Assembly: GCA_947501475.1 (NCBI GenBank)
Contig: CANMWA010000002.1
Location: 372,001 to 436,000 of the forward strand
Direction: 5' to 3'
Source: an uncultured Aquimarina sp.
GTDB taxonomy: Bacteria > Bacteroidota > Bacteroidia > Flavobacteriales > Flavobacteriaceae
DNA: 64,000 bases
Made by a program: the position numbers and the translations under genes. Each line of letters opens with the position of its first letter. Position 1 is the first letter of the stretch. This document shows positions 1 through 8,611 of this stretch, piece by piece. The notes under the pieces are model-generated. The model was not told where the DNA came from. It worked only from the letters and a program-made list of their open reading frames with translations, and searched no databases.

Positions 1-167
1 TTTTTGTGTTGGATAGCATAGGCTAGCTTTTTAAGCCCCCAATCCTCTTTTGATATCATCTTGGCACCGTTAGAAACAAGAATGTCTTCGTATTTCTTAA
101 CTGTTTCCTTTATCTGGTCTTCAGATAAAACGGGATTCAAGATGAAAACAGTTTCATAATGATTCAT
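1..167 (-). CDS. rpsF: Ribosomal protein bS6, N-terminal part (cut by window edge)
   Basis: Encodes about the first 55 residues of ribosomal protein bS6, which sits with bS18 on the platform of the 30S subunit. The frame opens at an ATG (165-167, minus strand) and stays open to the left edge. The start MNHYETVFILNP and the later DWGLKKLAYAIQHKK are characteristic of the family. A near-ideal Bacteroidota promoter lies 31-61 bp upstream. In related genomes rpsF is followed by rpsR and rplI, which would lie off the left edge; that is inference. Confidence 0.95.
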   Translation of the reverse strand, partial: MNHYETVFILNPVLSEDQIKETVKKYEDILVSNGAKMISKEDWGLKKLAYAIQHK

Positions 168-197
168 AAAAATCTATGTTTAAATTAAAATTGGCTG

Positions 198-228
198 CAA
201 AAGTAATCTTTTTTTTTGGATTTTCAAA
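198..228 (-). promoter_or_regulatory. Promoter of rpsF
   Basis: On the minus strand TTTG (225-228) is followed after 19 bases by TACTTTTG (198-205), an exact match to the Bacteroidota sigma-A pattern TTTG-N19-TAnnTTTG. Transcription would start near 190, giving a leader of about 25 bases before the rpsF ATG. Confidence 0.75.
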
Positions 229-280
229 CTTAAAGTCACCTCGATGAAACACTACTTTTATCGATAAAAAGCCCGAATTG

Positions 281-312
281 TTTGTTAGAATAATATATAT
301 TCATTAATATTG
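281..312 (+). promoter_or_regulatory. Probable promoter of the LytTR response regulator
   Basis: TTTG at 281-284, a 20-base spacer, then TAATATTG at 305-312, one mismatch from TAnnTTTG. The predicted start lies close to the ATG at 331, so the leader would be very short. Confidence 0.5.
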
Positions 313-330
313 TAAAGGAATATTAACAGC

Positions 331-1044
331 ATGCAAGTGGAACAATCTCAATTAAAATGTGCGGTAGTAGATGATTCGCGCCTTCAAAGACTGGCTATAG
401 TAAAGCTAATAGACGAACATTCTTCACTAGAATTAGTGGCTGAGTGGAATAATGCTATCGAAACAAAGAATGGTTTACTTGATACACCAGTAGACCTTTT
501 GTTCTTGGATATCGAAATGCCAATTCTTACTGGATTTGATCTTTTAGATGATCTTGAAAACAAACCTCATATTATTTTCGTTACAGGAAAAACAAAATAT
601 GCTTTTAAAGCTTTTGATTATGATGCGATTGATTATTTAAGAAAACCTCTTAAAAAAGATCGTTTTAATGCAGCTGTAGAAAAGGCTTTAAGTATGTCGC
701 GTTTGGGTACAGAAAATGCTGCTGTAGAAGATGATGATTACATTTTTGTAAAAAGTAATCTGAAAAAACGTAAAATTTTCTTAAATCAACTTAAATATGT
801 TGAAGCCTTAGGTGATTATGTAAAACTTATCATGGAAGAAGGCGACCCTATTGTAGTATTGGCTACAATGAAATCTTTTGAGGCTCAATTACCAAGTGAT
901 CGCTTTTTAAGAATTCATAAATCTTATATTGTTAACCTAGATAAGGTAGAGCGTTACAATAGCCGAAATATTGAAATCGCAGATGAAAAAATACCGCTTA
1001 GTAGACATAAGAAACATTCTTTGATCGAAGCGTTGAATAATTAA
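331..1044 (+). CDS. LytTR-family response regulator
   Basis: A 237-residue cytoplasmic response regulator. Residues 9-125 form a receiver domain with the acidic pair DD (14-15), the phosphoacceptor Asp60 in LLFLDIEMP and the late Lys in LRKPLKKD. Residues about 138-237 form a LytTR DNA-binding domain (KYVEALGDYVKL, FLRIHKSYIVNLDKV). Such proteins normally pair with a membrane histidine kinase of the LytS/YehU type; no kinase lies beside it here, so it is an orphan in this window. It stands alone between divergent rpsF and convergent priA, with a shared terminator after it. Confidence 0.93.
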   Translation: MQVEQSQLKCAVVDDSRLQRLAIVKLIDEHSSLELVAEWNNAIETKNGLLDTPVDLLFLDIEMPILTGFDLLDDLENKPHIIFVTGKTKYAFKAFDYDAIDYLRKPLKKDRFNAAVEKALSMSRLGTENAAVEDDDYIFVKSNLKKRKIFLNQLKYVEALGDYVKLIMEEGDPIVVLATMKSFEAQLPSDRFLRIHKSYIVNLDKVERYNSRNIEIADEKIPLSRHKKHSLIEALNN

Positions 1045-1070
1045 TCAAATTATTAAATGAAGATAAATAT

Positions 1071-1101
1071 AAAAGTCTTGCTATGTAGCAAGACTTTTTT
1101 T
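1071..1101. terminator. Bidirectional terminator between the LytTR regulator and priA
   Basis: The inverted repeat AAAAGTCTTGCTA / TAGCAAGACTTTT has a two-base loop and is followed by a T run on the plus strand; the A run on the left serves the minus strand. It lies between the two convergent genes. Confidence 0.9.
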
Positions 1102-1104
1102 TAT

Positions 1105-3558
1105 TTAATAATTATCAACGTTGATCAACAATCTCACCCCAGAGAAATCTTTTATACTCTCAAAAGAGACTTTTATTTTTTTTATCAAAGCTTTTGTTTT
1201 TGCAAGGGATTGGCCGTGCGGGATTTTAATCAAAATATTTTTATGGTATTGATTACGTATTCTTGAAATAGGTGGAAATTCTGGACCTAACATATTTTCT
1301 TTAAAAGTATTCTTTAAAGATTTTGCCAACCAGTTTACTGATTCATTTACTTTATTATAATCTTTATGTTTACCTGTTATTTTTATAATCCTGTAAAAAG
1401 GAGGGTATTTATATTGTCGTCGTTCTTCGATCTGATCATGATACATCCCCGAATAGTCATTAACCGAAACTTGTTGAAGTATTTGATGATAAGGATTATA
1501 TGTTTGTACTAAAACTATTCCTCTTTTTTTTGTTCTACCAGCCCTACCTGCTACTTGTTGCAATAATTGATAGCTCCTTTCGTGTGCTCTAAAATCAGGG
1601 AAATTCAATAAATTATCGGCATTCATAACCCCTACCAAACTCACATTCCGAAAATCTAATCCTTTTGAAAGCATTTGTGTACCCACTAAAATATCGATTT
1701 CACCTTGTTCAAATCGATTTATAATTTTTTCATACCCATGTTTACCTCTCGTAGTATCTTGATCCATTCTACCTATATTATGATCAGGAAAAAGCTCTTG
1801 TAATTCTTTTTCTATTTGCTCTGTACCAAATCCTTTTGTAGATAAATCTGTACTATTACATGCCATACATTGTTGAAGCATAGCCATATGATAACCGCAA
1901 TAATGACATCTTAATTGATTTTTGTGATTATGAAACGTAAGACTAACATCGCAATTAGGGCATTGAGGTGAATGCCCACAAGTATTACATTCTACAACTG
2001 GTGAATACCCTCTTCTATTTTGAAAAAGAATAACCTGCTCCTCTTCTTTCAAAGCCTCTTGTATTGCCAATAACAGAGTATCACTAAAATGACCTGTCAT
2101 TTGCTTCTTTTTATGTTTAGTTTTAATATCAACCAAGTTAATCTCTGGCATTAATACATTACCATACCGTCTGTTAAGTTCAACTACTCCATATTTATTT
2201 TCTGTTGCATTATAATATGTTTCTATTGCAGGTGTTGCAGAACCTAGTAAGATTTTGGCATTGAACATTTTTGCTAAAACTACAGCTGTATCTCTAGCAT
2301 GATATCGGGGTGCAGGGTCATGTTGCTTGAAAGAGTTTTCATGTTCTTCATCAACAATCACTAATCCTAAATTAGTGAATGGAAGAAATATTGCTGATCT
2401 GGCACCTATAATAATCTGGGCTTTAGATTTTTCGTTTTTTAAATTATTCCATGCCTCTACACGTTCATTTACCGAGTATTTTGAATGATATACAGTAAGT
2501 TTTTCTCCAAAATACTCTTGTAATCTTGTAATAAGCTGTGTGGTTAATGCAATCTCTGGCAATAAATACAATACTTGTTTTCCTTCTTGTAATGTTTTTT
2601 CAATAAGTTTTACATAAACCTCTGTTTTCCCTGAAGAAGTTACACCATGTAATAAACATACATCTTGCTCAATAAAAATATTGGTTATACTTTTTAAAGC
2701 TTCAAGCTGGTGTTCATTTAGTTTTTTGGTTTCTTTATTTACATCACCATGATACTCTACTCGATCAATTTGTAAATGATAGTCTTGTAAAATTTTTTTC
2801 TCAATTAAGGTTTTTAAAATAGCAGAAGAGCTATTTGCTTCTTTAATAAGATCACCAGATTTTATAGGCTTAGTGGATTTTGATTGTAAGTCAAATAGGC
2901 GCATTAACACTTCTCGTTGTTTTGGTGCTCTAGTTAACGAATCTAACAATAAACGTAATGCTTCTTCTTTTACATAGTCGGGATGCAATTTAACATATCG
3001 AACTACTTTAGGTTTATATTGTTCATAAATCTCCTCTTGAACAGTAACCACTTCTTTTTCTATAAGCCTTTTAATTACTGGAAGCACATTCTTTTTACTC
3101 ACAATATTCATGACTTCTTGTATCCGAAGCAAACTTTGATATTGTAAGGCTTCATAAACAAGAAATTCATCATCTTTTAAAGAAGATTCATCTACCGTGC
3201 TATTTTCATTTCTAAGAATAATGGTTTCACTTTCTAATAAAAAAGCACTAGGGAGTGCTGCCCTCATCACTTCGCCCTTTGTACACATATAATAGTCAGA
3301 AATCCACGACCAAAGTTCGAGTTGATGATAAGTTATGATTGGCGCTTCGTCTAGAATATGCTCTATTTCTTTGGCTTCATATACTTGAGGGGCATTTTGA
3401 TGAATTTTGGTCACCAAAGCTGCATATAGTTTACTTTTTCCAAACTGTACAGCCACACGCATACCTGGTTGCAAAAAACCTGCTTCATTAGCGTTGATAC
3501 TATACGTAAATTCTTTATCGAGAGGAATAGGAAGGATTAGATCTATAAAATATGACAT
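1105..3558 (-). CDS. priA: Primosomal replication-restart helicase PriA
   Basis: An 817-residue superfamily-2 helicase that reloads the replicative helicase at stalled forks. It shows a Walker A motif VTSSGKTEV near residues 304-312, the Walker B box DEEH near 403-406, and a zinc-binding cysteine cluster between about 524 and 567 (CNTCGHSPQCPNC, CHYCGYH, CMAC), which is a hallmark of PriA. The N-terminal 3'-DNA-binding domain and the C-terminal helicase lobe (QVAGRAGR) are both present. Length is normal for Bacteroidota. It is a single gene, convergent with the LytTR regulator. Confidence 0.97.
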   Translation of the reverse strand: MSYFIDLILPIPLDKEFTYSINANEAGFLQPGMRVAVQFGKSKLYAALVTKIHQNAPQVYEAKEIEHILDEAPIITYHQLELWSWISDYYMCTKGEVMRAALPSAFLLESETIILRNENSTVDESSLKDDEFLVYEALQYQSLLRIQEVMNIVSKKNVLPVIKRLIEKEVVTVQEEIYEQYKPKVVRYVKLHPDYVKEEALRLLLDSLTRAPKQREVLMRLFDLQSKSTKPIKSGDLIKEANSSSAILKTLIEKKILQDYHLQIDRVEYHGDVNKETKKLNEHQLEALKSITNIFIEQDVCLLHGVTSSGKTEVYVKLIEKTLQEGKQVLYLLPEIALTTQLITRLQEYFGEKLTVYHSKYSVNERVEAWNNLKNEKSKAQIIIGARSAIFLPFTNLGLVIVDEEHENSFKQHDPAPRYHARDTAVVLAKMFNAKILLGSATPAIETYYNATENKYGVVELNRRYGNVLMPEINLVDIKTKHKKKQMTGHFSDTLLLAIQEALKEEEQVILFQNRRGYSPVVECNTCGHSPQCPNCDVSLTFHNHKNQLRCHYCGYHMAMLQQCMACNSTDLSTKGFGTEQIEKELQELFPDHNIGRMDQDTTRGKHGYEKIINRFEQGEIDILVGTQMLSKGLDFRNVSLVGVMNADNLLNFPDFRAHERSYQLLQQVAGRAGRTKKRGIVLVQTYNPYHQILQQVSVNDYSGMYHDQIEERRQYKYPPFYRIIKITGKHKDYNKVNESVNWLAKSLKNTFKENMLGPEFPPISRIRNQYHKNILIKIPHGQSLAKTKALIKKIKVSFESIKDFSGVRLLINVDNY

Positions 3559-3640
3559 TACTGATTATAATGAAATGTAAAATATTATTAAACAAAAATA
3601 CAAGTTTAACCCATAGTAACAGATTTAATTTTGAGAATAA

Positions 3641-3675
3641 AAAAATCCGATGTTTTTACAACATCGGATTTTTTA
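3641..3675 (-). terminator. Terminator after the first chalcone-isomerase-like gene
   Basis: A hairpin with stem AAAAATCCGATGTT / AACATCGGATTTTT and a short loop, flanked by an A run that reads as T's on the minus strand. It lies just downstream of the stop at 3691 and ends the minus-strand transcript before priA. Confidence 0.85.
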
Positions 3676-3690
3676 TATTTATTTGGTAAA

Positions 3691-4257
3691 TTATTTACTT
3701 ACTCCTAGCATTCCGCCTTTAATAATTTCACAAGCAGGCTCATTACCTAACCATATTTTAAACAACGCATATTTAAAATCTCGGCCTTCTATAAACCCTA
3801 GTTCTTTTCCATTTTTATAGGTCTTAATTCCTTTTCCTTTTAGATACACCAAATCATAGAAATCATTGATCTTCATTGGTGAATTAAAAAGCTTAAGAAA
3901 GTCTTCTATTCTTGCGTCTAAGCTTTGTGTATTACCGAACATAGCATCATCAAATCCTTTTCTAAAAACTTTGATCATTCTCTCATTAGTAACTTTTTTT
4001 GAAGCTATATTTAATCGAATTGCCATGGTTTCATCAGAATCTAATATTTTTTTATCATCTGTATACTTTGTTTTGGTATACAATGTCCCTGCGTAGGTCT
4101 TAAAAGACAAGACTTTTCTCATAGCCCCTCCGTTGAAGACTAACTCTTCTCCATCAAAATTAACTTTATCAGGAACTACAACATCTCCAATTCTAACTTG
4201 GGCAATAATAGATGTGCTAAAAATTAGTGCAATAAATAGGGTAATTATTTTTTTCAT
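3691..4257 (-). CDS. Secreted chalcone-isomerase-like protein (copy 1)
   Basis: A 188-residue exported protein with a signal peptide ending near AQVRIG. The body matches the bacterial chalcone isomerase-like family: NGGAMRKVLSFKTYAGTLYT, then ETMAIRLNI, and the C-terminal EGRDFKYALFKIWLG. In this family bacterial members are not shown to act on flavonoids; a lipid or small-molecule binding role is more likely (inference). It is the most distal of three tandem paralogues in the same orientation; each has its own signal peptide, and copies 1 and 2 each have a terminator. Confidence 0.85.
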   Translation of the reverse strand: MKKIITLFIALIFSTSIIAQVRIGDVVVPDKVNFDGEELVFNGGAMRKVLSFKTYAGTLYTKTKYTDDKKILDSDETMAIRLNIASKKVTNERMIKVFRKGFDDAMFGNTQSLDARIEDFLKLFNSPMKINDFYDLVYLKGKGIKTYKNGKELGFIEGRDFKYALFKIWLGNEPACEIIKGGMLGVSK

Positions 4258-4372
4258 GGTTTTGTTTTTTAAAGATTACTATTGCTTAGTTCAATAATTT
4301 TAAAAAAACTAACATAAAAAAAACGTTAAAATATTTATTTGACTTAAAAAAGATATTAAAACACTACTGATT

Positions 4373-4804
4373 TTATACCCTAATCCATTTTTGTGTTCTA
4401 TACAGAAAAGCAATATATCCTCTAACGTATAGTACTTTGGGATTATCTTCATCTACCCATATTTTACAACGGTAAACTTTTCCATTTTCAGGATCTAAAA
4501 TAGTTCCATCTTCGTATTCATCGCCATCTTTTTCTAAACCTTTAATGATGACCATACCTTCAATAGGTTTATTATAATCACTTCCTTTACATTCTTCGCA
4601 AAGATTTCCTCTCTCAGCTTCATCTAGTATTTGTGAAATTTTTCCATACAACTTATCGCCTTGTTTATAGATCTCAACAATAGATCGAGGTTTTCCGGTA
4701 TTATCATCTATGGTTTTCCACTTACCTAAAACTTCGTTTTGTGCATTTATTGTTCCAGAAACAACTAGTAACGAAACAAAAATTATTTTAAAAAAATTCA
4801 TCAT
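4373..4804 (-). CDS. Secreted DUF2147 protein
   Basis: A 143-residue exported protein. The longest open frame begins at 4894, but its first 30 codons run across a terminator hairpin (4855-4890). The two adjacent ATGs at 4804 and 4801 are the sensible starts, because a signal peptide (FFKIIFVSLLVVSGTINAQ) follows directly. The body has the DUF2147 signature: GKWKTIDDNTGKPRSIVEIY near the N-terminus and DGTILDPENGKVYRCKIWV in the second half, a small lipocalin-like beta fold. Two cysteines in CEEC may form a disulfide or bind metal. It sits between chalcone-isomerase-like copies 1 and 2. Function is unknown. Confidence 0.85.
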   Translation of the reverse strand: MMNFFKIIFVSLLVVSGTINAQNEVLGKWKTIDDNTGKPRSIVEIYKQGDKLYGKISQILDEAERGNLCEECKGSDYNKPIEGMVIIKGLEKDGDEYEDGTILDPENGKVYRCKIWVDEDNPKVLYVRGYIAFLYRTQKWIRV

Positions 4805-4854
4805 ATAAAAATAGCTTGTATTTGTTTTGGGATTCAATATATTAAAATTATCAG

Positions 4855-4890
4855 AAAAAAAAGAGCTATCCAGAAATACGAATAGCTCTT
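4855..4890 (-). terminator. Terminator after chalcone-isomerase-like copy 2
   Basis: AGAGCTAT (4862-4869) and ATAGCTCT (4882-4889) form a stem; the A run at 4855-4862 gives a U tract on the minus-strand transcript. It follows the stop of the gene at 4923-5486. Confidence 0.8.
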
Positions 4891-4922
4891 TCATTATATC
4901 TATTTGAATGAATATCCAGGAA

Positions 4923-5486
4923 TTATTGTAATCCTAGCATTCCTTTCTTAATTCCTTCACTGGCAGGTTTTTCTCCTAGCCAAATTTTAAACAATGCATA
5001 TTTAAAATCTCGGCCTTCGATTATCCCAAGTTCCTTCTCATTCTTGAATGCTTTAACCCCTTTGTCTTTAATATAAACTATATCAAAAACGTCATTCTTT
5101 ACTATAGGTTCAGAGAAAAATTTAATAAACTTATTGATTCTCTCATCTAGTGCTGTTGTATTACCAAAAGTAGCTTTTTTAAAACCATCTTTAACTGCTT
5201 TTATCATCTTCTTTTGTGTAACAAAACCTGAAACAATATTAAGTTTAATTGCCATTGTTTCATTTGCATCTAATATTGCTTTTGGATCTTTACTTTTATT
5301 TTGTAAATAAAGACCACCTGCATACAAATCGATCCATAACATCTCACGCATTCCCGCTCCATTCAATTTCAGATCAGTTTCACCAAAATTTTCTTCGTAA
5401 GGAAGAATAGCTTTACCAACCCTAATTTGTGCTGTAGCACTGGATATTGAAATTAGCGCGACTAACAATAAAGTAATTTTTTTCAT
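4923..5486 (-). CDS. Secreted chalcone-isomerase-like protein (copy 2)
   Basis: A 187-residue exported paralogue with a signal peptide up to about ATAQIRVG. It shares the framework of its neighbours: NGAGMREMLWIDLYAGGLYL, NETMAIKLNI, GNTTALDERINKFIKFF and EGRDFKYALFKIWLGEKPAS. It is clearly closest to copy 1 at the C-terminus, which suggests local duplication. It has its own terminator at 4855-4890. Biochemical role unknown; export to the periplasm or outer membrane is inferred from the signal peptide. Confidence 0.85.
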   Translation of the reverse strand: MKKITLLLVALISISSATAQIRVGKAILPYEENFGETDLKLNGAGMREMLWIDLYAGGLYLQNKSKDPKAILDANETMAIKLNIVSGFVTQKKMIKAVKDGFKKATFGNTTALDERINKFIKFFSEPIVKNDVFDIVYIKDKGVKAFKNEKELGIIEGRDFKYALFKIWLGEKPASEGIKKGMLGLQ

Positions 5487-5625
5487 TATAAGTAAGGTTT
5501 GTTGGGGTATTAATAATTAATTTTAAGATCAAACAAATATAGTGCATTTTGCTGCGCGTGCATAGTTAATTATTGACAAATATACCAAATTTAAGCATTT
5601 AATCGTTAAAATCAATCGTTTCGTC

Positions 5626-6189
5626 CTAATTATAACCTAGCATTTCTTTTTTCAATCCTTTATCAGCTGGTTTACTCCCTATCCAAATATTAAAAAGAGC
5701 TTCTTTGAAATCTAGCCCAGTAATATAGCCTTTCTCTACACCATCTTTATAGATTACACTTCCTTTTCCTTTTTCATAGACTATATCATAAATCTGATCA
5801 ACTTCTATCTCGGTATTGATATAGCCAATAAATTTTTCAATTCTCTTTTGATAAGGCGCTAAATTACCATTGGTAGATTTTTTAAAACCTTCTCTTAAGG
5901 CGTTTGCCATTTTACTTCTTGACATCATACCAGACAGAATATGCAACTTTACAGCCATAGTTTCATCGGCTTTGGCGATAGCATTTGCATTATTGTTTTT
6001 CTTTTTAAGATATAATGCACCAGCATAAATATCAATAAAAAACTTTTCTCTAAGGCCGGCTCCATTAATCGTTAGATCTTCTCCATTAAACTTTACGTTA
6101 TTTGGTAAAGTGGCATCTCCAACCTGCGTTTGCGATTGAGTAGATATAACAGACATTAAGGTAAAAAATAATATGCAAATTTTTTTCAT
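5626..6189 (-). CDS. Secreted chalcone-isomerase-like protein (copy 3)
   Basis: A 187-residue member of the same family. The open frame reaches 6234, but the first 15 codons encode only Asn/Ile-rich sequence, and the ATG at 6189 starts a good signal peptide (KKICILFFTLMSVISTQSQ). Family features are present: NGAGLREKFFIDIYAGALYL, ETMAVKLHILSG and LDFKEALFNIWIGSKPADKG. With this start it no longer overlaps the upstream YihY gene, leaving 34 bases between them. It is the most diverged of the three copies. Confidence 0.85.
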   Translation of the reverse strand: MKKICILFFTLMSVISTQSQTQVGDATLPNNVKFNGEDLTINGAGLREKFFIDIYAGALYLKKKNNNANAIAKADETMAVKLHILSGMMSRSKMANALREGFKKSTNGNLAPYQKRIEKFIGYINTEIEVDQIYDIVYEKGKGSVIYKDGVEKGYITGLDFKEALFNIWIGSKPADKGLKKEMLGYN

Positions 6190-6223
6190 TTTTAAATAAT
6201 TTTTATTGTTTATGTTAATAATA

Positions 6224-7147
6224 TTACGTGTCAAAATTTTTTCTTAACTGATTTAGTGATGCATTGAGCTCAAAACCTAATAATAATAGATTAGCATTAA
6301 GCCATATATAAAGCATCAAAATCAACATGGCACCAATAGATCCATATAGCTGATTGTAGTTTGAAAAATTATCTATATAAATTCCGAACAGGTATGTTGT
6401 AATCACTATTAAAAAAGTGGTCATAAAAGCTCCTGGCGAAAAGAATTTATTTTGTTTTCCTTCTGAAGTGCCAAAATAAAATAATGTGGCAATAATAACA
6501 AATATCATAAAAACAAATAATGAATATTTACCTATCGTTAGCCAAAAAACAGTATCATCTACTACTCCTATTGTATTTAAATCGTCCACTAAGTATGAAA
6601 AATATAATGTTCCTATCACTGTAATTAACAACAACGATGCCACAATTATTGAAACTCCTAAAGCGACAATATATTGCCGTACAAAATTTCGGTTAAGGGT
6701 AACATGATATGAATATTCAAACCCCGAAAAAACTGCATTAACACCATTAGTCATGAAGAGTATCGAAAGAACAAATACTGTTGATAACAGACCTCCTCTG
6801 GGATTAGAAGCAATGTCTTTAAAGATATCTGAAAAAAATTCTGAAGATTGTTTGGGTAATGCACCATTAATAAATTCGAAAAAATTACTCTCAAAATTAT
6901 CAATTGGCACGTAAGGAATAAGGTTTAAAAGGAATAATAGAAATGGAAACAGTGATAAAAAAAAACTCCATGAAATTGCACTTGCCCTTGCAGAAAAAGT
7001 ACCTTTAATAATCCCCAAAACATAAATCTCAATAAGATCATAAATAGATAGCCCTTCAAAACCCGGGAGAACAAGTTTTTTTCCTATCGTAACCAAAATA
7101 TTGATTATAGGAATTTTTTTTAGCTTATCTTCTATAGGTTTTGACAT
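6224..7147 (-). CDS. YihY/BrkB-family inner membrane protein
   Basis: A 307-residue integral membrane protein with about six transmembrane segments. It has the family landmark SFFLSLFPFLLFLLNLIPY near residue 65 and a C-terminal GAMLILMLYIWLNANLLLLG segment. The family was once called RNase BN, but that assignment was withdrawn; its actual role is unsettled. The gene starts 3 bases after the nadC stop on the minus strand, so the two are likely cotranscribed. Confidence 0.9.
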   Translation of the reverse strand: MSKPIEDKLKKIPIINILVTIGKKLVLPGFEGLSIYDLIEIYVLGIIKGTFSARASAISWSFFLSLFPFLLFLLNLIPYVPIDNFESNFFEFINGALPKQSSEFFSDIFKDIASNPRGGLLSTVFVLSILFMTNGVNAVFSGFEYSYHVTLNRNFVRQYIVALGVSIIVASLLLITVIGTLYFSYLVDDLNTIGVVDDTVFWLTIGKYSLFVFMIFVIIATLFYFGTSEGKQNKFFSPGAFMTTFLIVITTYLFGIYIDNFSNYNQLYGSIGAMLILMLYIWLNANLLLLGFELNASLNQLRKNFDT

Positions 7148-7150
7148 TTA

Positions 7151-8008
7151 CTATACGGCTTTCAAACTCAAATCCAAATTATAAACAGAGTGAGTAAGGG
7201 CACCACTACTGATGTAATCTACCCCACATTCTGCGTACTCCCTTACTGTTTTTTCATTAATTCCGCCACTCGATTCGGTCAAACAAGTATCACCAATTAA
7301 TGCAACGGCCTTTCTTGTGTCTTCGTAATCAAAATTATCAATTAGTATACGATATACACCAGGAGTTTTAAGTATTTCTTTTATCTCATCAAGATCACGA
7401 GCTTCAACAATAATTCTAAGGTCAAGATCATTATCAATAAGGTATTTTTTTGTTTTTTCTATAGCTTTTGTAATTCCGCCAGCAAAATCTATGTGATTAT
7501 CTTTTAACATCACCATATCATACAAAGCAAATCTATGGTTCTCACCGCCTCCAATTTTTACGGCCCATTTTTCTAAAGCTCTAATTCCGGGGGTAGTTTT
7601 ACGGGTATCCAATATTTTAGTACCTGTACCATCAAGAAGCTTCACAAAATAATTAGTTTTGGTAGCAATGGCACTCATCCTTTGCATTGCATTAAGCACT
7701 AATCGCTCTGCCTTAAGAATAGATTGCGAACTGCCAGATACAAAAAAAGCTATATCACCATATTTTACATAAGATCCATCTTGTAACAATACTTCTATAT
7801 GCATATTAGGATCTACAAAATTGAATACTTTTTTTGCAAACTCTACTCCTGCCAAAACTCCTTCGTCTTTAACTAAAAGTTTAGCTTTTCCGGTTGCGGA
7901 AATAGGAATACAAGCTAACGAACTATGATCCCCATCGCCTACATCTTCGCGTATCGCATTGGCAATGATCAAATCAATTTCTTTATTGAATTGTGCTTCA
8001 CTAATCAT
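7151..8008 (-). CDS. nadC: Nicotinate-nucleotide pyrophosphorylase (carboxylating)
   Basis: A 285-residue cytoplasmic enzyme that converts quinolinate and PRPP to nicotinate mononucleotide in de novo NAD synthesis. Conserved active-site segments are visible: TRKTTPG, GGGENHRFALYD, KDNHI, and the C-terminal ESSGGINEKTV with YISSGALTHS. Length fits the family. It is the first gene of a pair with yihY and divergent from rlmH. nadA and nadB are not in this window. Confidence 0.96.
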   Translation of the reverse strand: MISEAQFNKEIDLIIANAIREDVGDGDHSSLACIPISATGKAKLLVKDEGVLAGVEFAKKVFNFVDPNMHIEVLLQDGSYVKYGDIAFFVSGSSQSILKAERLVLNAMQRMSAIATKTNYFVKLLDGTGTKILDTRKTTPGIRALEKWAVKIGGGENHRFALYDMVMLKDNHIDFAGGITKAIEKTKKYLIDNDLDLRIIVEARDLDEIKEILKTPGVYRILIDNFDYEDTRKAVALIGDTCLTESSGGINEKTVREYAECGVDYISSGALTHSVYNLDLSLKAV

Positions 8009-8057
8009 ATCGAATGGTTATTTTTGCTAATGTAACAAAAAATGCTAATTGTAAACT

Positions 8058-8531
8058 ATGACCATAAAATTACTTGCAATAGGCAAAACAGACAATAAAC
8101 AGCTTGAAGAACTTATAAACATCTATATCAATAGATTAGGTTTTTATATTAAATTCAATTTTGAGGTCATCCCCGATCTTAAAAACTCTAAAAACCTTAG
8201 TGAATCTCAACAAAAAGAAAAAGAAGGTTTGCTAATTCTAGAAAAAATTGAAAATTCGCATACATTAATCTTACTAGATGAGAGTGGAAAACAATATGAT
8301 TCTGTTGGTTTTTCTGAAATACTCCAAAAACATATGAATAGCGGAATAAAACAATTAATTTTTGTTATTGGTGGGCCATACGGTTTTAGTCCAGAAGTAT
8401 ATAATAGGGCCAACGGGAAATTATCATTATCAAAAATGACATTCTCACATCAAATGATACGCCTGTTTTTTATAGAACAATTATATAGAGGTTATACTAT
8501 ACTAAAAAATGAACCTTATCATCATAGATAA
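8058..8531 (+). CDS. rlmH: 23S rRNA (pseudouridine1915-N3)-methyltransferase RlmH
   Basis: A 157-residue SPOUT methyltransferase that modifies pseudouridine 1915 in helix 69 of 23S rRNA. The trefoil-knot motif FVIGGPYGFSPEV and the C-terminal FFIEQLYRGYTILKNEPYHH are diagnostic. A possible -7 box TATTTTTG lies at 8019-8026. It is divergent from nadC and transcribed toward the prenyltransferase and maf genes. Confidence 0.96.
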   Translation: MTIKLLAIGKTDNKQLEELINIYINRLGFYIKFNFEVIPDLKNSKNLSESQQKEKEGLLILEKIENSHTLILLDESGKQYDSVGFSEILQKHMNSGIKQLIFVIGGPYGFSPEVYNRANGKLSLSKMTFSHQMIRLFFIEQLYRGYTILKNEPYHHR

Positions 8532-8611
8532 TAGATTTGAAACACTTTATTTTACCTTTATAGAATTCTTATTAATTGTTACATTTGCTCTCTAATAAAC
8601 CAATCACCCCT

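Noticed and set aside
1057..1266. Short plus-strand open frame after the LytTR regulator
   Set aside because: It spans the terminator and runs antisense to the end of priA.
4805..4894. N-terminal extension of the DUF2147 gene
   Set aside because: The extension crosses a terminator hairpin and precedes a complete signal peptide; the start at 4804 is preferred.
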